Below, piece after piece: positions 1 to 64,000 of a stretch of 64,000 bases of DNA. Location: positions 62,001-126,000 of the forward strand of contig JAPYMA010001200.1 of NCBI GenBank assembly GCA_035041965.1. The letters are read 5' to 3'. The stretch is from Anisakis pegreffii. Taxonomy: Eukaryota > Nematoda > Chromadorea > Rhabditida > Anisakidae. Position 1 is the stretch's first letter, and every line of letters starts with the position of its first letter. The notes under the pieces were generated by a model. It saw only the letters and a list, made by a program, of their open reading frames with translations, did no database searches and was not told the DNA's origin. The translations under genes and the position numbers were made by a program.

Positions 1-793
1 TCATTACTGAAGAATTTATATAATATCAACTAAACGAGCGATTTAGCTTAGATGTGAACAAGGACGTTTGAATTCGATAGCAGTATGATATCGGAAATAA
101 CTTTGACCTTACGACTGAAACGGAGGAAACTTCTGAAGAAACGTTTCGACGGAAGAAGCTTCAACTGAAAAACCTTAGAACATATTCAGGAAACTTCTAA
201 TGAAAAAATTTGGAAATGGATTAGAAAGTCACCGAAATAAAATGGAATTAATTCATAGTTCAAACAATAATACAACTTCATAGTTTAAGAGCATAAGATG
301 TTATCTTGTGCTCTTAAACTACGAAGAAGTTGTATTATTGTTTTTCAAAACAAAAAAATCTCATTGTCAGCTCATTTATAAATTTATTTTTAATTTATAT
401 GACTGAACAAGTTTATGGAATCAACAAAGTTTTGTTTTTGGTCTTTTTTCTAAAATTCAAATTAACCAAAACTGGAATCATTCATTAGTGTAAGTGAAGT
501 AAAAACAATCACTGTACAAGCAAATTTAATAAATTTATGAACGTTTCATATCTGTTTTAGTCGACAACAAATCATTCATAACGAACAGTGATTGCTAATC
601 ACTGATTAATCAGTTACTTGTTTTGGAGGTTTCATCTTTTCGAAATAATTTCTAGTTTTGACTATTATGTTATAATATCTTAATTAACTACTGAATCACT
701 ACATTAATCTGGGTCAAATGTGTATGCGTATTAAGTCCATAAAATACTTCTTTAACCAGTATCAATGAAGATGATTAATATTCATTTTTTAAG
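1..793. other. Upstream region or intron of the RhoGAP gene
   Basis: AT-rich, no supported exon. It contains the inverted repeat at 262-343. If exon 1 is internal (see its entry), this is intron; otherwise it is 5' flank. No TATA-like promoter could be singled out from the AT-rich background. Confidence 0.5.
262..343. repeat. Near-perfect inverted repeat (hairpin)
   Basis: The arm AAACAATAATACAACTTC... (262-299) pairs with 303-343 around a 3-nt loop. The arms are about 38 and 41 nt with one 3-nt bulge and two single-base differences. Confidence 0.85.
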
Positions 794-814
794 TATAATC
801 AACCATCGGATACA

Positions 815-51835
<51,021 letters not shown>

Positions 51836-51872
51836 ATATCATCATCCACAACATCATTTTCTTTGCAGATAT

Positions 51873-51988
51873 AATAAACCTTATGAAATTTATGTGTATA
51901 TGTTTTTGTGTTTGCATTTGTTTGTGTGCTGCTGCTGTTGCTGCTCGTCTATGCGCGAATTTGTTAATTTATATACCAATCAAATAAA
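51873..51988 (+). terminator. Candidate poly(A) signals of the RhoGAP gene
   Basis: AATAAA occurs at 51873-51878 and again at 51983-51988, 38 and 148 bases after the stop codon. Either could direct 3' end formation. No cleavage site can be seen from sequence alone. Confidence 0.5.
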
Positions 51989-54041
51989 TGTTTCTCATCG
52001 ATGAATCATTTCAATTTAAGTGGCGCTGACTTGGCGATGCTAATTTCGGAGCATTTTTAATTTCCTGATTCATTTCGATTGGGTTTTTTTGAAATTTTTG
52101 CTATTGTTTTGATTACTAACAATAAGATCGCAGAAATATCTCCAACAGATTTTATGAACTATAATTACATTTTATTTTGGATTGATTTCATCGCGCAGTT
52201 CAAACATACATACGTATGTATGTCTGTATGCATCCAGTCGACAACATTTTCCCTATAATTTTCCTTAAAAATGATTAATATTTTAGTTTTGCATACGTAC
52301 AAATATGAGTATTATTCATTTTGTTGCGTTCAGTTGTCATTCAGCAATTCTCTTGATTACATATATTGGTGGCATAGTGTTGTTATTCTAAACTGTTCAC
52401 GTTTCCGTATCGCTCTTTCTGTTTGAGCTCTGGGAATATCTGATATCTCGATATTGGAAAGTTTCCTTTTGAAATTAATCTTTGAAAATAGTAAACGTTT
52501 GAGGACGCATCTGTTGGGGGTGTGATGATTTTACTCTTCTTTAAAAAATTATATTATGCAACGTCATGCGAAATCACCATAAACTTACACTTAGTTCATC
52601 TTAAAGATAATTCGGTCGAGAACGACGTAAATTTGTTGTTGTTTCGAGGTACACTCAAAGGTTACTGTGCTTATTCGCTAGAAGAATGTTTCTACGAACA
52701 GATTCTGAATCACTTGGATTGCGTTGCATTTTCATTTGAGTTGTGTGCGCGACATACAATCGTGCACATTTTATTATTTGCACTTATCCATAGTTTAGTT
52801 GCAATCAGATGTATTTATGTGTTGTTATCGTAAATGTTCAGTACTGATTCAAACGAGATGTTTCAGATAATTTTATGTAGGAAACTGATTTTTGAGTGTT
52901 TAGTGTTGGATTGTCGCATCAAATTGAATGCTGCATTTGTGCATGTATCGTATCGATGGTCAATCACGGACAGTTTCGTTGTTTGTATTATTAGTTTGAT
53001 GTCCATTGATTATTGTTATCATTACTGTTATTACTCTTTGTATTCGTATAAATATTAATGAGTACGCTGCAAACTCGATCTTACCCATATTGAACTACTC
53101 TAATGTCCAGTGAGTGAAGCTGATGAACGATCAATGTTTTATACGTTAACAATTGTTTGCATATCGAATGAATGATGTGATATACCGAGTTGTGTTCCAT
53201 TACAGATATGAGTGATGAGTGCAAGCAAGTGGCTTCACACTCTCATTTCATTGATTCGTTTTGACAGTTCGTTTTTTAAAACATCTTCACTGATTCGCTT
53301 TTGTCGTGACAATTCGGTGGTTGATTTCAGTAATTCACTTCTTATTTCTTTATTACAGTTGTGAAAGTTATGAAGTTTCAACGTGATAATTTAGAACAAT
53401 AATGATGATGGGGGTAAGGCTCTAATAGTTTTCATTTTGTGTTCATTTATTCGTTTATTTCAAAATCAACAGGCTCACACCTTTACGAAAGAATAACCAT
53501 AGAATTGATAGAGCAAAAATTAAATTATGATAATATCTTAACGATGTTATCAATTATCATTACATTATGCATTTATCATTATTAACTATCGCATGCAATA
53601 CAGGATCAAAATTTAAAAAATACAAGCGTTAAGGGCTGTAAATATGTTGAATTTGATGGTTTTCTTGCTATGTTGTTTTTCGGCAATTACATTTTGATTC
53701 GTTCTATTCCATATGATTAGGTTATGCAAAAATAACTGAAGTTTTGAATGTGAATGCAATTTGGTAGTTAATTCGAAAACAATTCAATTTGTGTCACAGA
53801 ATGGTTGAAAATTTTGATAGCGTGTGATTTTGTGTGAATAGATTTTCATTTGACCATCGTATTGATGTGGGAAATTTTATTGAACAGTACGGAATCGGAG
53901 AATGTGTGATTAAGTAGGAGCAGGTAATTATTTTTTTATTTATTGTACTCTGCTATTTGAAACGGGTCGACGGAGAAGTTGAAAATGGAGTTGAATTAGT
54001 ATTGGATATTGTCAAATGGAAAACAACATTGAAACATTGAA

Positions 54042-54236
54042 ACACCTCAACATTTAAACACCTCAACATTTAAACACCTCAACATTGAAACACCTCAACA
54101 TTGAAACACCTCAACATTGAAACACCTCAACATTGAAACACCTCAACATTGAAACACCTCAACATTGAAACACCTCAACATTGAAACACCTCAACATTGA
54201 AACACCTCAAAATTAAAACACCTCAAAATACGCTTG
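54042..54236. repeat. 16-bp minisatellite, 12 copies
   Basis: The unit CACCTCAACATTGAAA is repeated with CCTCAA at 16-bp spacing from 54045 to 54221. Edge copies carry substitutions (CATTTAAA, AAATTAAA) and inner copies are identical, the usual pattern of an array homogenised in its centre. Confidence 0.97.
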
Positions 54237-55840
54237 AGGTCGGGCATCAGCCGAGCTTAAGCCCAAGTGTCAGCGTAAAGCTAAGCCTGAACTTGGTTGA
54301 ATCCAGTCGAAACTTTTGTGTTTTCATCAATTTTGTGATAGTTTTTGCAGGAAGAATCCTCAGCAAAAAGACACTGCACATATCATCATTCTTCAACGAA
54401 GCAATGACATTTCCAAATTTCGTCACTTTTGTTTGTATGTGCTTTTTGAAACCGTTCATTTTTGAAAACTATTTCATTGGTCGCCTGTGAACTAATTGCA
54501 GCATTTTAGAATGGCTATCAGCTTTAATGGTTATCATATGCGACAATTAGAAAGAGATGATTGGTCATAATGTTGGGCATTAAACGGTGTTTCGTTATTA
54601 TTGCGTAGTCATCACAAAAGCATGTGATTTGTTATTCATCAGTACCGCAGACGATTATTATGAATAAAACTATTTGGAAGCATCGAAACAATGCGAAATC
54701 CTCTCATTTCTGAATGTAACTGCATTTGACAATAACTAAACCTCATTTAGAGACGCTTTTTTGGTCATTTCACGTAATGGTTGAATGTTGTAATTATAAT
54801 TATTGCCCTATAACTAATATCTGCATTGACTATCATTGTTATTTAGTATCTATATTGCTGTTGTACAAAAGTTAATCTCAAAATTATTATTTACTGTTTA
54901 TAATCCTAAAATAAATCTTTTTTTGATTTATTGATTCCAGTAATACTGACAACCGGTTGCAGATATGAGACTATATATATACACATCATATATGCTCCAG
55001 AGCTATATCCGCCACAGTTATTGAAGTATAATTAAGTCTCAATCAAATCCCATACAGATTCCACTCATTTCCCTCTATTCAATCATACGCGCGTTGTGTG
55101 CAGCCAAACGAGAAGTCGTCAGGTTATTGAATTTATTTTGAAGTTTGTTGATTGTCATCGCTGATTCCAGCAGGAGATATTATACTTCTATACACTGATA
55201 TGGTACCTTCATTATAGTTTTATGATTCGAGCTGTTGAAATAAAAATATGGTTTTGTTATTCACAATTAGAGCAATTCAGTTTCGCTTTATTCCGTCTGG
55301 TCAATTGAATTTAAGACTGTTTTTTGATGAAGATAAAGAACGAATATAGCTCGAAAATGTGTCGATCAGTAATAGAGGAGGATGTAAATTTCAAATGATT
55401 TGAAATCACTAACAAATTCGTGTGGTTTGTGGAAAAACAATTTGTCAGCAAAGAGCGAAGGTGAATTGAGCTGAGAAATGGGTGAGTTATTCTTCATGCC
55501 AAAAAGTGAAACGAAAAATTTGGTGAATGACTTGAAAGTGACCTTAAATTGTCAAACAATGATGTCAATGACCATCTTCCATAGTGAACGGTGTCGCAAG
55601 AGTTGCTTAGAAGGAGATCGACGAACCTAGTGTGTTGCGTTGCTTGTGTCGGTTTTTAGGCATTGTTTTCGCGATAGTGAGGATCGACGGTATTTCCTTG
55701 TAAATGAACATCGTCCATTATTGTTGTTATTAGTGCGATTAACCCAAATACAAGCATTTCTCCATATAAAATCGTCGTCTATTAACGAAATAAATGTTTA
55801 TCTTGTTGCTTTTCGCAGTTTGATTCCAATTCGATAGTTC

Positions 55841-55850
55841 TCATTTGCAG
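55841..55850 (+). promoter_or_regulatory. Candidate spliced-leader acceptor of the EGF-protein gene
   Basis: A strong acceptor, TCATTTGCAG, ends 20 bases upstream of the ATG at 55871, and no upstream coding exon fits. In nematodes this arrangement usually marks trans-splicing of a spliced leader. A non-coding cis exon upstream is the alternative. Confidence 0.5.
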
Positions 55851-55870
55851 TTTACTACAAAACAACCAAG

Positions 55871-57814
55871 ATGAAGCAGTTCATTAGCTGTATCACCATT
55901 TTATTCCTCTTCTTCTTCACTGATTACGCCCTATCAGAGGTTCGTTTCGATAACTGTTCGGTCTTTTGTAATTTTCAATTAAAATGGAATTAACTCGAAA
56001 CATAATCACTTCGAATCAAGCCGTTCGAATGAATATTCGTCTATGCGTCTGTCTCACTTTGTTCAACGCCACATAATCGTCCTTGATAGTATGCGGTGCC
56101 CTCATTATTCGTTTTGTGGGACGAACGTTATAGTGGTTGACTTTTTGTTATTATTTCGAAAAGCGCTAATGAGTTGTTCCCTTTTGCAGACTCATTGATC
56201 TCACAATAACCTTGTGTAGGGCAGCGATAATAACCCATAGCACTATCACCATTTCAAAAATCACCAATAACGAGTTTAATAACAGCCCATTCATCCAGTT
56301 TATTGTTCAAATAATGCAGCAGTGTTCAACGAAAGTGCAACTGAATGATCAGGAAATAATGCAACTGAAAAAATGATTTGCTGATTTTATAGGAAAAGCC
56401 TGATGAGAATCTCAGAAGGAATCTGCAAGCGATTGGTAAAACCCTCAACGTAACTGCAGCCGAGGTAGTTCATTATCAGCTCTCTAAATAAACTGCAAAA
56501 ACCACCCAAGTACCTGAATGCAATTCAGTCTCAGTCATTCGTTTGAGCCAAAATGAGGCTTCGACTCATTCATAGAGGAGTCTGAATTGTGCTTCAAAAG
56601 TGTTTAATTGGCTAATTTGCATCGCATCGTCCAAAATTCGATGAGCATTATTGAACATGCGATTTTATCCAGCCCAAAGATTTCAGGCTTAGTTTTAGAA
56701 AAATTTCAAGAAGCTGTTTCTAGAAGTTTGAATTTTAAGAAGCTATCTTGATTCACAGTTGATTTTGTCACCAATTTTAAGGCGCTTGATTCACTACGGA
56801 TGATGAACGATACTATTCAAGCCCAATTAGAGGTGAGTGGTCGGCGTTCTCATTGAGCTTTCGAGAAGCTTTCATAGTTTTCGATTGGATTGTGATATAC
56901 TTCGAAGTAACATAATTTTGAGTAACCCAGTTGATCTGAGACTTTAAACACTAGGTCTCTGTCGAACTGCTAAGCTCAAGCTCCAGTTTTGACAATTTGC
57001 TATTCCTGGTATCGACAGATCCTGATCAAAGGGGCCTGATGACATTAAGAATGCCCATGCGTCTCTTTAATGACTAATCACTGCTGAATTCGTTTCGATC
57101 GATCTTATGCTTCTGAGTTGTGAAGAATAAAGAACCCGAGTGGTATATTCTGATGATGATCACCAATTTTAGCCGTGCACTGCAGAAGACTGCAGCAATC
57201 ATGGGACATGTCTCGGAAATAAGGAATCGTTCATATGTTTGTGCCAAACTGGATACATTGGTGCACAATGCCAAGATAGTGAGTTGTTTTGATTTATTTA
57301 ATTCATGCCACATTTCTAATTTGTAAATATAATAGATAACAAGGTGCTTAGACATTATAATGATAATCACTCTGTTCTCAAAACTCATCATTTCAGATCC
57401 ATGCGATCCAAAAACAAGCTGCAATGGGAAAGGTATTTGCATTGGAACATCAAGGACTTACACATGCATTTGTCAGATTGGATATACCGGAACGTTCTGC
57501 GAAACGAAAGCAAAGTAATTGTGATGGTGACGATAATGATGCTGATCCTTTCAATTGATAATTTATCTTGTGATATTTCAGTTGTTTTTGATATTCTACA
57601 CATTGCATTCTATGTAATGTTTCATGTACATCAATTATGTCATTGATTTATATTGAAATATATTGTCATATCACTTAATTTCTTCTCGTACAACGTAACA
57701 AAGATAAAACGTATAACTGACGGTCAAAGAACTCTTCGTTGGAATGTAACGTTGATTTTCAGGATTGAACTTTTTGCATTCTACGGAGCTCGGCAGCGGC
57801 GGCTTTATGAATAA
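55871..57814 (+). CDS. Small secreted protein with two EGF-like domains
   Basis: Six exons: 55871-55939, 56393-56464, 56782-56832, 57173-57278, 57397-57514, 57763-57814; 468 nt, 155 residues, all phases consistent. Residues 1-22 are a signal peptide (MKQFISCITILFLFFFTDYA). Residues 24-64 are a polar helical stretch. Residues 65-99 form the first EGF-like domain, with cysteines spaced C-x4-C-x5-C-x9-C-x-C-x8-C. Residues about 101-136 form a second (C-x5-C-x5-C-x7-C-x-C-x8-C). A basic tail, YGARQRRLYE, closes the protein. If the last intron (GTAATT) is retained, a TAA at 57516 gives a 139-residue form. There is no membrane segment after the signal, so secretion is expected. Function is unknown; secreted EGF proteins can be ligands, matrix parts or excretory products. 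Confidence 0.82.
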
Positions 57815-58119
57815 ACTTTTGGAATTTTGGTTTGAAAGCGCTGAATTAGTGATGCATGAGCTAGAAACAGTTCAAACAAGTTGTACTGAACAGATGAGGC
57901 TTTTGTTGAGTCGATAAATTATGCGAATCGCATTTCATATCCAATCAATTTGTGAATCTGCTTGATTCCCTCTTAACAATCTGAAGTGAAATGAGATCAT
58001 CACTTATGCTCCTCACTTTACTATTTTACTGTTATCGTTCCACATTCACTTCGATCAGTTTTGTATGATAGCAGCTTACTTACTTTCTAATCGATTCATA
58101 ACGTAACGTTCACAATAAA
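57810..58119 (+). terminator. Candidate poly(A) signals of the EGF-protein gene
   Basis: AATAAA at 57810-57815 overlaps the proposed stop codon, and a second lies at 58114-58119 in the sequence CACAATAAAAG. The second is better placed for the six-exon form, the first for the shorter form that stops at 57518. Confidence 0.4.
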
Positions 58120-58736
58120 AGATTATGCAAGTTGTCAATATATTTTTAAATAATCCTACATTAAACATTATTCATATTCATGCGAACTAAGCTGATGTAC
58201 ACGCGAATGCAATGATTGGAGTCTTTCTGTCAGCATTATTTTCTTGACAAATTAAGCGATAAATGCAAAAAGTTACTGTGTTTGCATAAAATTATCCTGA
58301 AACATGTAAATCAGAGTATGAATTCATTCTATAATCTGCGTCCCAACAAGTTAATTATCATTTGTTATCGTTCGCCGATTCTTAAGCAGTTCGCCCGATT
58401 CTAGAGCTTCCCATCCGTCTTCTATTCGTCGACTTTTGAAAACTATCGATGTAAATTAATTGTTTGCTAATCTCACCTTTTCCATTATTTCTGGTGTTAT
58501 TATTCGTTATCATGTTTATTAATGCAAGATTTTAATCCTAATTTGACGCTGATCGTAAGTTTACTGATCTCTTTCGAAGGTCATTCTTTTAAATACGCTT
58601 CTCAATTGTGAAAAAGCATGCCTTTGAATACAAACAACAAATTTGATATCATTTTTCTGCCACAAATACCATCGACATTTTATTATCACAACGTAACCTA
58701 TTCAAAATCAATCGACTACTTACGAATTCGTAGAAA
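57815..58736. other. Intergenic region between the EGF-protein and kinase genes
   Basis: About 920 bp holding the 3' end of the EGF gene and the 5' flank of the kinase. A TAG at 58731-58733, three bases before the kinase ATG, could be a spliced-leader acceptor. The spacing is larger than in typical nematode operons, so co-transcription is not supported. Confidence 0.5.
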
Positions 58737-62158
<3,422 letters not shown>

Positions 62159-64000
62159 GAAGGACATTTTCACCAGACAACAATATGACTATAAATACAT
62201 CAAATATGTTGTTCTAAGTAATCTGAACAGGGACACTGTCAAATAAGAGTTCATTGATAATCACTTTATATGCTTCATTGTGCAATATGTTTATGTTTCT
62301 ATGTCAAATGTAACTAATAATCGCCTTTTGATAAAAAACGATTTTGCAAGCGATTTAGTTGTTTGTGCACTGCATCATCAAAAGTTCTGCAAGGCGAACA
62401 CTTTATCAAATGGTATAACAAAATGTTTGTATGAATCATTGCAATTTTGCTGATCATTTTTTCCTTTGCATATATTTCCAAGCCAAAAAATTGTTTTCCT
62501 TGAACAAAAAGCACTAATGAAATGATGAAACGATGACAGTTACGATCATAAGGTCTAATTGTAAGTTTGCTGATGTGAACATCTAGCTGATCAATCGAAA
62601 AGAATAGATCAAATCAGTAATGAAGCAATCGTGAACTGGTGAGCAAAATGTGAGCAAGTGAATTGAATGAGCAAGACTTTTTTCCAAAAATCACTCGTCA
62701 TTCAATGGGATGATCACATCCGATAGGATGATGCATTAAAGTATAATTTGAATCATATCAGATGCGGTCGTTAAATGGCAGTAATTGTAAGTTTATTGCT
62801 TGACGTAGATGCAGCCGTAGAATGAGTGATTAGTATTGTCCATACAGCAATGATTTATTGTTTCAATACTGTCATACGTTACCTACTTTTTACGAAGACA
62901 GAGCTGAATCGGTGGTCTACGAGAGTTACGAAGCTTCGAACATCTATAAACTCTCTGAGACTGCCAAACATTTACAAAGATTCTGGGATTGCTAAAAATG
63001 CAAAGACATCGAAGGAACGCATTAGGTGATGCACAGATCTAAAACGACTATTAGGGGATGTTGCATGCGTACGTGAAAAACGACCGCACAATTAAAACTA
63101 GACTGTAAACTCGCAAGAGAGTGCCTCGAGAAGAATGAATAAATCGGAATGAAAAGTGTCAAATTGTATATTGTCGTTTTCGTCAGCACTGGTTTCATCA
63201 CAGCGTAATTTGCTGTGAGTGTATATCGCTCCCATTGCTGCTTGATATTACTCATTTCGATGGATCAGTTAGAAAACTCTCGCATAAATTGCACACTGCA
63301 AATCGCTTCTGATACGGATTTTAATTCTCAAAAATAACGTACTTACCAAAAATGCAATCCATAATGAATGGTCAACGTTGCGATTCTAGTATGACGATAG
63401 TAACGTGTTTGCTGCGTTGACGCTTCATACAACTTACATTAGTTATATTGTGATCTAGGATGACTTGTGAGTGATCCATAGTAAGCTAGGTTCTTTTTCA
63501 GCATCTGCTAACAATAAACTGTGATTTATGCTCTATGATTCACGCGCTATGAATCACGGTCTACGATTTACATGTGATTCAAGATGAACCATTGCATTTT
63601 CGAATCATCGTAATGGCGTGAGCTTATCGAATTGAAACGGAATGAACAATTTATTTTAAAAAATTTCGGCTATATTCTAAATGATCAGTTGATCGAGCTG
63701 AATTACTTTGACGCAAGATCTTCCTTCGGCTATATGAGGTATTTTGTGGAGTAAATGGGCTCTGCTTATAATTTGATCATTTATGCTAATTTTAATGAAT
63801 TTTTTCCATCAACATTTTAAAAAGAGAAATCAGATCTATATAAAATCATTGGAAAACGCTTCCGTAACTGGCAACTATCCTGGCTGTTGTAATGTTGATT
63901 ATACGTGAATCAAACACTGCTTGCTTGCATCAACAGTGCATGATGCTATTGTTTCATTTAATTGACTGTTTCGATGTTTATTCATACATAATTAAATATT
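62159..64000. other. 3' flank of the kinase gene
   Basis: AT-rich. An open frame ending at 63029 contains a Lys/Arg-rich stretch (NRWSTRVTKLRTSINSLRLP) but no firm splice context. A short GATTCA-type repeat occurs at about 63527-63590. No clear gene and no canonical AATAAA close to the kinase stop. Confidence 0.5.

Larger units (their letters stand above)
51836..55840. other. Intergenic region between the RhoGAP and EGF-protein genes
   Basis: 3' flank with poly(A) signals, then AT-rich sequence. It contains a 20-bp perfect palindrome at 52204-52223 and the minisatellite at 54042-54236. Open frames at 52522-52833 and 54197-54490 have no coding support; the latter starts inside the minisatellite. 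Confidence 0.65.

Noticed and set aside
52522..53058. Two consecutive open frames (103 and 74 codons) downstream of the RhoGAP gene
   Set aside because: Cys/Leu/Ile-rich composition typical of AT-rich noise, with no splice signals or recognised motif.
54197..54490. 97-codon frame after the minisatellite
   Set aside because: It initiates inside the repeat array and continues through a dispersed repeat; the antisense frame is equally open, so there is no coding evidence.

Overview
The window is eukaryotic nuclear DNA, AT-rich, and most likely from a nematode. Coding signal is confined to short exons joined by phase-consistent introns. One gene matches the PAC-1/ARHGAP21 type of RhoGAP. Another belongs to the TTBK-like protein kinases that are greatly expanded in nematodes. 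A strong acceptor sits 20 bases upstream of a start codon, as expected for spliced-leader addition. There are no bacterial-style operons, and I found no rRNA, tRNA or CRISPR array. Species cannot be fixed from this reading; the long AT-rich introns and relaxed splice sites are unlike C. elegans.

Three plus-strand genes account for the coding content. (1) At about 0.8-51.8 kb is a 26-exon RhoGAP gene. The visible part encodes 1781 residues: a Ser/Asn/Thr-rich N-terminal half, a PH domain split over exons 8-11 (29.0-35.1 kb), a RhoGAP domain over exons 14-18 (47.4-48.6 kb), and a long low-complexity tail with basic phosphosite-like motifs. Introns of 13.1, 11.8, 6.7, 4.3 and 3.9 kb fill most of the 5' four fifths, while the last 15 exons fit in 5 kb. 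The first visible exon is open upstream of its ATG, so a further N-terminal part may lie outside the window. (2) At 55.9-57.8 kb is a small six-exon gene for a secreted protein of about 155 residues, with a signal peptide, a helical segment and two EGF-like domains. (3) At 58.7-62.2 kb is a nine-exon TTBK-like (CK1 group) kinase of 366 residues with all catalytic residues present.

The rest is intron and intergenic DNA. It holds an (AT)n tract of about 106 bp and another of about 62 bp, a 16-bp minisatellite of 12 copies, several small tandem duplications, a set of near-perfect short-loop inverted repeats, a GC-rich insert between 16-bp direct repeats (retroposon-like), and other GC-rich islands of unknown nature.

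The most unusual signal is in splicing. Among 38 inferred introns the donor GTTCGT recurs seven times while GTAAGT appears once. Two introns of the kinase gene start with GC, and nine acceptors end in AAG or GAG. These come from reading-frame and homology logic and need transcript confirmation. I did not find a convincing new multi-gene system; the splice-site usage and the cluster of short-loop palindromes are the best candidates for follow-up.
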